Positions 18,402 through 26,208 of a stretch of DNA of 64,000 bases are shown in pieces (position 1 is the first letter of the stretch; the number at the start of each line of letters is the position of its first letter). The stretch is taken from assembly GCF_013167895.1 (NCBI RefSeq), contig NZ_BLWC01000001.1:3658001-3722000 (forward strand), read 5' to 3'. Made by a program: the position numbers and the translations under genes. A model generated the notes under the pieces. The model was not told the origin of the DNA, ran no database searches, and saw only the letters and a list, made by a program, of their open reading frames with translations. This DNA is from Streptomyces fulvorobeus (GTDB lineage: Bacteria > Actinomycetota > Actinomycetes > Streptomycetales > Streptomycetaceae).

Positions 18402-18681
18402 GGCGGCGGGGCGGCGGTGTGCCGGGGCGCGGGTGAGCACCGCTCACGTCCGCGCTCACCGCTCCCCGCCGCTCCCCGCCGTGATGGCCCGGTCAGGTGC
18501 CGGTCAGCCAGTGAAGCAGCCGCACGTCCTCCGGCGGGACACGCGAAGTCGGTAAAGATCGTTTTTGCTACAACCTCACGGCCTCCTCACCCGTCCAACA
18601 GGTGCCGGCGTCGGCGCCGCCCTGCGGAGAACCCACTGCTGACGCCCTGATACTGCCGGAGCACCACCCATGGGGGATCAC

Positions 18682-20033
18682 ATGAGACCTGTCCCGACCC
18701 GACGTGCCGTCTACCTCGGCACCTGCGCCGCGGCGGCTGCCGCACTCCTGGTGGGCGGCCTCGCCACCCCCGCGGCCGCCGACAGCGACACGCTGTGGGT
18801 CAGCGTTCCCGGCGAGCTGAGCCTGCCGCTCGGGGCGGCGGGAGGTGCGGCCCAGGAGCGAGCGCTCGACGTCGGCCTCACCCACGACAACGACAACTTC
18901 ACGGTCACGGACGGCCGGCTCACGGTCGACATCACGGGCATCGCCGGGATCGCCGACGTGACCTGGCCGGGCAACTGCGCGCCGAGCGGCACCACGGCCG
19001 TGTGCAGCGTGCCCGAGGTCCCCGTCGGCTGGGGTGACTACACCCGCAGGTGAACCTGACGGTCCGCGCAGCGGACGGCGCCGCCGCCGGGGCCACGGGC
19101 CGGATCGTCTACTCCGCCGTAGCCACCGGACCCGAGGGCGAGATGCGGGCCCCGCTCGACTCGTTCGACACGACCCTGACGGTCGCGTCGGGCCCCGACC
19201 TCGCCCTCGGCGGGCTTGCCCCGGTCAAGGACGTCCTCCCCGGCACCGTCCACGACGTACCGCTGACCGTGACGAACAAGGGCAACGAGCGGTCCCAGGG
19301 CTTCTCGGTCCGCATGTCCGCCTCCTACGGGCTCGGCTTCGCCGCCCGCCACCCCGCGTGCACCTACCGGGACACGGACGGTGGCGAGGCGATCATGACC
19401 CACGTGGACTGCACGTTCGACGAGGTGATCGAGCCCGGCGCGTCCTTCGCGCTGCCCGGGGGGCTGAAGCTCGCGCTCGCCGCGCACGCGCTTGACGAGC
19501 GACTGGACGTCGGGATCGAGCCGGGCGCGGGCGCCACGGACCTCTCGGCCGAGGACAACTACGGCATCGCCGCCTTCGACGTGGTCAACACGGCGGACTT
19601 CGCCGTGCGCGGCGCACGGGTCGCGGGTGCCGCGGGCGACACCGTCCCCGCCGCCCTCACCTTCCGCAACAGGGGACCGGCCTGGGTCGGCAACCTGGGT
19701 TCCGGTGACGCCGTCGCCGTCGTCGACTTCACCGTCCCGCGGGGCGTGACCGTCACCGGAGCGCCCGAGGGCTGCCAGGCCAGGACGCTGTCCGGCGCCT
19801 ACTACCCGCGGCACCTGGGCGCTCCCCGCTACTCGTGCGCCATGCCGTACTGGGTCTCGGAGAGCACGAAGCGGACCTTCCCATTCCAGCTGCGGATCGA
19901 CGAGGTCGTCCCGGACGCCAAGGGCCGGGTGTACCTGCGCCCGGAGAGCCCGGGCCTGCCCGCCTTCGCGTTCGACCCGAACACCCGTAACAACACCGCC
20001 AAGGTGGTCGTGAACCCGACGCCCAAGGCGTAA
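18682..20033 (+). CDS. secreted protein of unknown function (frameshifted)
   Basis: A Sec signal peptide is clear: basic start, Ala-rich core and a cut after ATPAAA (about residue 33). The mature part has Ig-like/adhesion-type beta repeats (LTVDITGIAGIADVTWPGNC, then several FTVPRGVTVTG-like strands) with paired cysteines. The frame breaks at the CCC run 19043-19045 (stop at 19053). Adding one C joins DYTPQ to VNLTVRAADGA and gives about 450 residues ending at 20033. The ATG at 18682 has GGGGGA before it; an ATG at 18670 is also in frame. No catalytic motif is seen. Confidence 0.75.
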
Positions 20034-20045
20034 CCCGGCCCGGAC

Positions 20046-20071
20046 GTCCGGGCGTCGGCGGACGCCCGGAC
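20046..20071 (+). terminator. Terminator hairpin
   Basis: Perfect 10-base arms (GTCCGGGCGT / ACGCCCGGAC) with a 6-base loop lie 12 bases after the stop of the secreted protein gene. Confidence 0.7.
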
Positions 20072-20128
20072 ATCCATCGCGGACGGTGGGACATGGGCAC
20101 GGCCCGAGCGCCGGCGCATGCTCGGATC

Positions 20129-20977
20129 ATGACTGATGAAACCGTGGTAGTGATCGGCGGCACCGGCAAGACCGGGCGCCGCGTCGTGGCCGGACTCCGT
20201 GCGCGAGGGGTGGAGACGCGGGCGGCCTCGCGGTCCGGGGAGACCCCGTTCGACTGGGCGGACCGCTCCACCTGGCGGCCCGCCCTCGCCGGGGCGGGCG
20301 CCGTCTACATCGTTCCGCTGGACGTCTCACCCTCCCCGACGCCCGCCCTCGTGGAGGAGGCTGTGGCGAGCGGGGTGCGGCGGATCGTCCTGCTCTCCGC
20401 CCGCGGCGTGGACGTCCCCGGCTACTTCGGTGCGTCCTACGACGGCAACGGGCCGCACATGGAGAGTGAGACCGCCGTCCGTGGCTCCGGCGTGGAGTGG
20501 ACGGTCCTGCGGCCCGGCTGGTTCGCGCAGAACTTCGACGAGGGCGTCTTCCTGGACGGCGTGCTCTCCGGCGAACTCGCCCTGCCCGCCGGGGACGGCG
20601 CCGTGGCCTTCGTCGACGCCGACGACATCGCGGCGGTGGCGGTCGCCGCGCTCACCGAGGACGGCCACCAGGGCCAGGTGTACGAGCTGTCCGGCCCCCG
20701 GGCGCTCTCCATGGGCGCGGCACTCGCCGAGATCGAGAAGGCGACCGGCGTTCGGTGCGTGTACGTGCCGGCCGACGAGCGGGAGTTCCTGGCGGGCCTG
20801 CTCGCCCAGGGGATGCCGGAAGACGAAGCGGCCCTGTGGACCGACGCGCTGAGGCCGATCCGTACGCACCGGGAGGCCGTGGTCGCGGACGGCGTGCGCC
20901 GCGCGCTGGGCCGCGAGCCCCGCGACTTCGCCGACTTCGTCCGGGACGCGGCGGCGGGCGGCGCCTGGCAGCGCTGA
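20129..20977 (+). CDS. NmrA-like NAD(P)-binding protein
   Basis: The 282-residue protein is a short-chain Rossmann protein with VVVIGGTGKTGRRVVAGL at the N-terminus (GxxGxxG), the middle motif IVLLSARGVD, and VLRPGWFAQNF typical of NmrA/QOR2-type proteins. These bind NAD(P) and act as redox sensors or quinone/flavin reductases; a canonical Tyr-Lys catalytic pair is not obvious. It converges with the AraC regulator gene, a pairing often seen with such reductases. The ATG at 20129 has only a weak ribosome site. Confidence 0.85.
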   Translation: MTDETVVVIGGTGKTGRRVVAGLRARGVETRAASRSGETPFDWADRSTWRPALAGAGAVYIVPLDVSPSPTPALVEEAVASGVRRIVLLSARGVDVPGYFGASYDGNGPHMESETAVRGSGVEWTVLRPGWFAQNFDEGVFLDGVLSGELALPAGDGAVAFVDADDIAAVAVAALTEDGHQGQVYELSGPRALSMGAALAEIEKATGVRCVYVPADEREFLAGLLAQGMPEDEAALWTDALRPIRTHREAVVADGVRRALGREPRDFADFVRDAAAGGAWQR

Positions 20978-21097
20978 CGGGCGGAGAGGGAGCGGGGCGC
21001 GGAGGAGCGGAGGCGCGGACAGCGGAGGAACTGTCCCCGCTCCCGCGCCGCCCCGCTGCCGCGACCCCTACCCGAACCCGCGCGCCCGCCCCGCCGC

Positions 21098-22036
21098 TCA
21101 GCCCGCCGGGGCCTCCTGGTTCCGGCGGGCGTCCGGGGCGTCCCGCCGGTAGGCGCTCGGGCTCTCGCCCCTGAGCCGCTTGAAGGCCGCGCTGAAGCCG
21201 AACGCGTCCGCGTACCCCACCCGTCGCGCCACGGCCCCCACCGTCAGCTCGGGGCGCACCAGCAGGTCGGCGGCGAGCGTCATCCGCCACTCCGTCAGAT
21301 ACGCCACCGGGCTCTCCCCGACCAGTTCCGTGAACCGCTTGGCCAGGGTCGTGCGCGACACCCCCGCCCGGTCGGCCAGCTCCGCCGTCGTCCACGGGTG
21401 CGCCGGGTCCTCGTGCATCGCGCGCAGGGCGGGCCCCGCCACCTCGTCCCCGAGCGCCCCGTACCACTTGGGCGGCTCGGCCTCCGGGCGGTCGAACCAG
21501 TCGCGCAGCGTGCACACCAGCAGCCAGTCCAGCAGCCGGTCGAGCACGGTCTGCCGCCCCGGTCCCGGCCCGGCGATCTGCGCCTCCAGGTAGTCCCGCA
21601 GCGGCGCGCAGTCGTGCTCGTCCGTGACCACCAGGGCCGGCGGCAGAACGCGCAGCAGCCGCTGCGGCACGGCGGCCTGCACGTCGTAGACGGCGGCCAT
21701 CAGGACGGTGGGCCCGTCGGTCTCCCCCACGGGGACCCGCTCGCCGCCCGTCTCCCCTGACCAGTGCACGTCCCGTACCGCGGCACCCGCCGCCCGTTCC
21801 GGGTCGTCGGTGAAGACGAACGGCGCGGGCCCCCGTACGATCGCGGCCTCGCCGACCTCCACCCGGAGCGGAGTCCCGCCCTCCGGAACGATCCACCCGG
21901 CTCCGCGCAGCGGCACGCACAGGGTCAGATACGCACAGTCCGTGAACCGCAGCGACCACGGCGGCCACAGCACCGAACGGCCGAACACCGTGCCCTTGCC
22001 CCGTACGCCGCCCAGCAGTTCATCGAACACGTCCAT
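21098..22036 (-). CDS. AraC-family transcriptional regulator
   Basis: This 312-residue protein has a cupin-type ligand domain (about 1-190, starting MDVFDELLGGVRGKGTVFGR) and a C-terminal AraC double helix-turn-helix. The C-terminal part includes WTTAELADRAGVSRTTLAKRF and VGYADAFGFSAAFKRLRGESP, matching the AraC signature. It belongs to the cupin_6/AraC group that commonly controls a neighbouring oxidoreductase. The convergent NmrA-like gene at 20129 and the FMO gene just upstream at 22094 are candidates. Confidence 0.92.
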   Translation of the reverse strand: MDVFDELLGGVRGKGTVFGRSVLWPPWSLRFTDCAYLTLCVPLRGAGWIVPEGGTPLRVEVGEAAIVRGPAPFVFTDDPERAAGAAVRDVHWSGETGGERVPVGETDGPTVLMAAVYDVQAAVPQRLLRVLPPALVVTDEHDCAPLRDYLEAQIAGPGPGRQTVLDRLLDWLLVCTLRDWFDRPEAEPPKWYGALGDEVAGPALRAMHEDPAHPWTTAELADRAGVSRTTLAKRFTELVGESPVAYLTEWRMTLAADLLVRPELTVGAVARRVGYADAFGFSAAFKRLRGESPSAYRRDAPDARRNQEAPAG

Positions 22037-22093
22037 GGCGCAACGATAGGCAGACGCACGGGCGCGCGGACGGTCTCCCGGCGGGTTCCGGCC

Positions 22094-23296
22094 TCAGCGC
22101 CCGCGGGAGACGCTGCTGGCTATCTTGCGGGCGTCCCGGGCCATCTCGCGGAACATGCCGCTGATCGGGTTGGTGAACCCGGTGAAGTACAGGCCCGGCG
22201 CACCCTTCGGCGCACGGCCGCCGTGCACCACCGGACGCCCCCGCGCGTCGAGGACGCCGAGGTGGCCGACCAGGGGCTCCAGGGCCCGCCGGTACCCGGT
22301 CGCCGCGATCACCGCGTCCGGGGTGGCCCGGGTGCCGTCGGCCAGGACCACCGCGTCCCCGTCGAAGGACTCCACGGCCGCCACCGGCACCACCCGGCCG
22401 GACTTCACCGCGCCGATCAGGCCCACGTCCTGGACCGGGATCGCACCCTCCCTGACCCGGGAGTAGAGCCCCGTGGCGGGGCGGGGCAGACCGTGGGCGG
22501 ACAGGTCGGGTACGGCGAGTCTCGCCATCACCGCGCCCGCACGGTCCACGAGCCGTACCGGCAGCCGCCGCACGAGGATGCCGGTCGCCTGCGCGGGCCA
22601 GCCGGCGGTGGAGCGGCGGACGATGTGCGGAGCGGTGCGCACCGCGATCCTGACCCGGGAAGCGCCGCCCTCCACCAGGTCCACGGCGATCTCCGCCCCC
22701 GTGTTGCCGATCCCGGCGACGAGGACGTCCTTTCCGGCGTACGGGGCGGGGGCGCGGTACTCCGACGCGTGCAGCAGCGCGCCGGTGAACGTGTCGCGTC
22801 CGGACCAGTCAGGGACGTGCGGGGTGTGGTTGTACCCGGTGGCGACGACGACGGCCCGCCCGGTCAGGACCCGGCCGCCGCTCGCGGTCAGCTGCCAGCC
22901 CGTGCCGTCCTGCGCCCGGTCGATACGGAAGACCTCGACGCCGGTGACCACTTCGAGCGCGTGGTGCTCGGCGTACTTCTCCAGGTAGCGCACCACGTCC
23001 GCACGGCCCACCCAGCGCCCGAACCGGCGGGGTATCGCGAGGCCGGGCAGCGCGGACCAGCGGCGGGTGGTGTGCAGACGCAGCCGGTCGTAGTGGCGGC
23101 GCCAGGAGGCCCCCACGTTCTCGGACCTCTCCAGCACGACGGCCCGTACGCCCTGTGCGCGCAGGGCGGCCGCGACGGCGAGACCGCCGGGCCCCGCGCC
23201 GACGACGTAGACGGGCCGGTCGTCGGTGAGGTCGGCCGGACCGGCCTCGGCGGTGGCGGATACGGGGCTGCGGGGGGCGGACGTGCTGTCGGGCAT
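22094..23296 (-). CDS. FAD-dependent monooxygenase (FMO/YUCCA-type)
   Basis: The protein of about 400 residues has an FAD site VVGAGPGGLAVAAAL near residue 30 and an NADPH site VAGIGNTGAEIAVDL near residue 195. Between them is the FMO-identifying motif FTGALLHASEY, an exact FxGxxxHxxxY. ATGYRRAL and the terminal GLYFTGFTNPISGMFREMA complete the fold. It should oxygenate a soft nucleophile or ketone with NADPH and O2; the substrate is unknown. The ATG at 23296 is the best match to the fold start but has no Shine-Dalgarno. It precedes the AraC gene on the same strand. Confidence 0.9.
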   Translation of the reverse strand: MPDSTSAPRSPVSATAEAGPADLTDDRPVYVVGAGPGGLAVAAALRAQGVRAVVLERSENVGASWRRHYDRLRLHTTRRWSALPGLAIPRRFGRWVGRADVVRYLEKYAEHHALEVVTGVEVFRIDRAQDGTGWQLTASGGRVLTGRAVVVATGYNHTPHVPDWSGRDTFTGALLHASEYRAPAPYAGKDVLVAGIGNTGAEIAVDLVEGGASRVRIAVRTAPHIVRRSTAGWPAQATGILVRRLPVRLVDRAGAVMARLAVPDLSAHGLPRPATGLYSRVREGAIPVQDVGLIGAVKSGRVVPVAAVESFDGDAVVLADGTRATPDAVIAATGYRRALEPLVGHLGVLDARGRPVVHGGRAPKGAPGLYFTGFTNPISGMFREMARDARKIASSVSRGR

Positions 23297-23392
23297 GGCT
23301 ATGGAGCGTAATCGCGCGCTCACTTGATGGGTCTCGGTCAAGGGCGGAATCGGTTGCGAATTGATCACGGGCCGGTACGGGACGGGCCCGGC

Positions 23393-24058
23393 TCAGGGCC
23401 AGAGGAGTTCCCGCACCCAGGAGCCGGCGTCCAGGTGGTACCGCAGACGTACGTGCTGCCGCCGCGCGTCGCCCTGGAAGAACTCGACCTCACGCGGCTC
23501 GACCACGTACCGGGTCCAGCTGCGCACCTCGGTGGCCGGGGCGGCACCGGCCCGCTCCCAGGCGGCCTCGGAGGCCCGGACCAGCTCGTCCCGGCTCGCG
23601 AGGACCTCGCTCTGCCGCCCCACCAGCGCCGATGCCAGCGCACCCGTCGAGCGGGCGTGCAGGTCGGCCAGGCTCTCCGCCCGGTCCGCCTCGCGGACCG
23701 GTCCCCGCACCCGCACCTGCCGCCCCCGCGCCGGCCAGTAGAAGCCGAGCGCGGCGTACGGCCTGGCGGCGAGCTGGCGGCCCTTCGCGCTGGTCGCGTG
23801 CGAGGCGAAGTGCCAGCCGCGCCGGTCCGCGTCGTGCAGCATCAGCGTACGGACGTCGGGGCGGCCCTCCTCGTCGACGGTGGCGAGGGACATGGTGTGC
23901 GGCTCCGGCTGCCCGGCGGCCACGGCTTCGGCGAACCAGGTGTGGAAGAGGGGGAGGGGATCGCCGGGCGCGGTGGCCGGGTCGAAGGCGGGGAGGTCGA
24001 TGTCCCACACGCGCTGGGTGTGGAGCAGGCCGAGGAAGGTGCTGTGCGAATCGGGCAT
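23393..24058 (-). CDS. PdxH-like FMN-dependent oxidase
   Basis: The 221-residue protein has the pyridoxamine 5'-phosphate oxidase fold: PHTMSLATVDEEGRPDVRTL, then FASHATSAKGRQLAARPYAALGFYWP, and the C-terminal dimerisation part ending LRYHLDAGSWVRELLWP. FMN-contacting Arg/Lys positions are present. It may be vitamin B6 salvage PdxH, but the C-terminal half diverges from the canonical enzyme, so a paralogous flavoprotein oxidase is equally possible. It is encoded on the same strand as the FMO gene, 96 bases upstream of it. Confidence 0.8.
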   Translation of the reverse strand: MPDSHSTFLGLLHTQRVWDIDLPAFDPATAPGDPLPLFHTWFAEAVAAGQPEPHTMSLATVDEEGRPDVRTLMLHDADRRGWHFASHATSAKGRQLAARPYAALGFYWPARGRQVRVRGPVREADRAESLADLHARSTGALASALVGRQSEVLASRDELVRASEAAWERAGAAPATEVRSWTRYVVEPREVEFFQGDARRQHVRLRYHLDAGSWVRELLWP

Positions 24059-24083
24059 GGGGTCATTTCACCCCAGGGAGGAG

Positions 24084-24188
24084 ACGCTGAGGCGGGAAGG
24101 ATGCGCTGAGGCGGGGAGGGGACGCTGAGGTCCCGGCAGGCGGGTGCCCGGTTCGGGGAGGATGCGCTGAGGTCCCGGCAGGCGGGTG
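24084..24188. repeat. Short direct repeats in an intergenic gap
   Basis: The 24-base unit CGCTGAGGTCCCGGCAGGCG + GGTG occurs perfectly at 24123-24146 and 24165-24188. Two partial copies (GCTGAGGCGGG) lie just before. The block fills the gap between the PdxH-like start and the TetR stop. No function is apparent; it looks like local duplication. Confidence 0.7.
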
Positions 24189-24206
24189 AGGGTGCCGGCG
24201 CCGACC

Positions 24207-24854
24207 CTACTTCGACGGCTTCTTGCCGGTGATGCCCAGGTATACCAACATGGCGAGATTGGGGCGGAGTTCGGCCGGCTTGACGCCCCAGGTGGTGAAG
24301 CCCTTCTGGTGGGAGGCGACCGCCGCCAGCATCACGACCAGGGAGCCCGCCATCGCCGCGGGGCTGGCGTCCTTGTCTACCTTGCCCTTGGCCTGGAGCT
24401 CCTTCACCGACTCCGTAAGGGAGTTGGTGACCGAATTCAGGATCTTCATGCGGATCTTGTAGAACCGCTTGTCGCCTTCGGCGGCACCCAGGTCGATCAC
24501 CCGGAGGATGGCGTCGTGGCGGCGCCAGAAGTCGAGGAACCCCTCGACCAGTTCCTCGCAGGTCTGCCAGCCGGCCTTGCCGACCCAGGAGCGGCCGGCG
24601 ACCAGCCGGGTCAGCCCCGCGCCCTCCTTGGCCGTCTCCTCGGCGATTTCGAGAACGGCGCCCTCGACGTCGGGAAAGTACTGGTAGAAGGTCGCGGGTG
24701 AGGTCCCCGCCTTCCGGGCCACGTCGATGACCTTGACGTCCCGGTACGGCGAGGAGCTGAGCATCTCGCTGAGGCAGTCGAGCAGCTTCTGCCGCGTCGC
24801 CTGACCGCGTCGACCGGCCACGCGGCCGTCGACAGTGCGTACTTGTCCTGTCAT
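24207..24854 (-). CDS. TetR-family transcriptional regulator
   Basis: The 215-residue protein has an N-terminal TetR DNA-binding domain (about 15-62, with KVIDVARKAGTSPATFYQYF as the helix-turn-helix) and a mostly helical ligand domain. It strongly recalls the conserved TetR regulator found beside the afs cluster in streptomycetes (S. coelicolor SCO4421 type, by memory). The start at 24854 is the ATG of MTGQVRTVDG. The 325-base gap behind it holds the DnaA-box-like cluster. Ligand and targets are unknown. Confidence 0.92.
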   Translation of the reverse strand: MTGQVRTVDGRVAGRRGQATRQKLLDCLSEMLSSSPYRDVKVIDVARKAGTSPATFYQYFPDVEGAVLEIAEETAKEGAGLTRLVAGRSWVGKAGWQTCEELVEGFLDFWRRHDAILRVIDLGAAEGDKRFYKIRMKILNSVTNSLTESVKELQAKGKVDKDASPAAMAGSLVVMLAAVASHQKGFTTWGVKPAELRPNLAMLVYLGITGKKPSK

Positions 24855-25179
24855 GCCGTCAGCTTACCGAGGGGTGATCGGAGCGCGATTCGGCCGACTG
24901 CAAATGGGGAACGCCGCAGGACCGGAGGGGTGTGGGGGTCCCTTTTCGGCCAGATTTCGCACTGTGGAGCGCGGCCCGGAGCTCACACGGCATAAGTGTT
25001 ATCAACAGCCTGTGGACAACTTCGGTGGACAACTCCGCCCACGCCGGGTGCGAGGTCTTCCCGACTGGGGTGAATGTTCTGTATGGGCGCCCCGGGGCGC
25101 GCGGTGCCGCGCGCGCCGTTACGTTGACTGTGACGGGCGTCACCGTCCGGCTGTCGTCGCTACGGAAGGACCGGGCCCC
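24855..25179. other. 325-base divergent intergenic region
   Basis: This gap lies between the TetR gene (leftward) and the glyoxalase-fold gene (rightward). It contains the DnaA-box-like cluster at 24999-25032 and is comparatively AT-rich there. No reading frame in it has normal codon bias. Confidence 0.6.
24999..25032. promoter_or_regulatory. Cluster of three DnaA-box-like 9-mers
   Basis: TTATCAACA (24999-25007) is one base from the E. coli box TTATCCACA. TGTGGACAA (25011-25019) is the exact complement of the Streptomyces box TTGTCCACA. GGTGGACAA (25024-25032) is one mismatch from it. They are spaced 12-13 bases, about one helical turn. dnaA and dnaN are not nearby, so this is not oriC. DnaA titration or DnaA control of the flanking divergent genes is an inference. 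Confidence 0.5.
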
Positions 25180-25989
25180 ATGGCCGCATTCGCGCACTCC
25201 GTACCGTGCTGGGTGGATGTGCAGCTCTCCGACCTGGAGGCGGGCAAGCGCTTCTACGGCGGGCTCTTCGGCTGGACCTTCCGCGCGGGCGACGGCCTGC
25301 CGTTCGCCGACGCCTTCAGCGACGGCCGGCTCGTCGCCGCGCTCGCCGCCAAACAGGACGGCCGGATGCCGACCGCCTGGGGCGTCTACTTCTCCACCGA
25401 CGACATCACCACCACGGTGGCCCTCGTCAGGGAAGCGGGCGGCCAGGTGATCACCGACCCCGTGCGGGCGGGCCGGGCCGGAGTGCTCGCCCTGGCGGCC
25501 GACCCGGGCGGCGCGGTGTTCGGGCTGTGGCAGGCCGGCGACCGGTCCGGCTTCGAGAAGCAGAACGAACCGGGCTCCTTCTGCTGGACCGAGGTCCACA
25601 CCCGCCGGCCAAAGGCCGTGGACGCCTTCTACGAGCGCGTTCTCGGCTTCGCGGGGACGGACATCGCGGAGCCGGCCGACGAGCACGCGGAGACCGCCGA
25701 GTCCGGCGTCGACTTCCGGATGTGGTCGCCCCCGGGCACCGAACCGGGGCCCGACACGGCGGTCGGCGGGCGCAGTCTCATCACGGACGCCTTCCCCGCC
25801 GAGATGCCCAGCTACTTCCTCACCTACTTCGCGGTCGCCGACTGCGACCGGGCGGCCGAGACCGTCGTCCGCCTGGGCGGCCGGGTCACCGCGCCGCCGT
25901 TCGACATCCCGTACGGCCGGATGGCGGTCGTCCAGGACGACCAGGGCGCCGCCTTCGCCGTACTCCAGCCGACCGAACTCCTGCCCTGA
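25180..25989 (+). CDS. VOC (glyoxalase/bleomycin-resistance fold) protein, two domains
   Basis: The 269 residues form two vicinal-oxygen-chelate modules: the first (about 8-125) with VDVQLSDLEAGKRFYGGLFGW, the second (about 135-262) with CWTEVHTRRPKAVDAFYERVLGF. Each has the paired beta-alpha-beta units, but metal ligands differ from true glyoxalase I. It is a cytoplasmic protein of the large actinobacterial family often linked to detoxification or natural-product resistance; the substrate is unknown. The ATG at 25180 follows GGAAGGA. Confidence 0.88.
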   Translation: MAAFAHSVPCWVDVQLSDLEAGKRFYGGLFGWTFRAGDGLPFADAFSDGRLVAALAAKQDGRMPTAWGVYFSTDDITTTVALVREAGGQVITDPVRAGRAGVLALAADPGGAVFGLWQAGDRSGFEKQNEPGSFCWTEVHTRRPKAVDAFYERVLGFAGTDIAEPADEHAETAESGVDFRMWSPPGTEPGPDTAVGGRSLITDAFPAEMPSYFLTYFAVADCDRAAETVVRLGGRVTAPPFDIPYGRMAVVQDDQGAAFAVLQPTELLP

Positions 25990-26208
25990 GCGGGGCACGT
26001 CTCCCGCCCTCACCCCGCACCCCCGTGTCCCAGTAACGGATGAAGTGACATAGGACACCCCGATCCGGCCCCGGGTTCGCAACCGGTACCTCCGACAGGA
26101 AGAATCGGGGTGCGCACCGCCAGGTGGTGCCCAGTGGTGAGACGCTGCACATGGCGGGATTTCGCGGGCTTCTGTTCCTGAGGTCCGTACGGGGAGGTGG
26201 CAGGGCAA

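Noticed and set aside
24999..25032. Chromosomal origin of replication
   Set aside because: Only three box-like sites, and no dnaA, dnaN or gyrase genes nearby.
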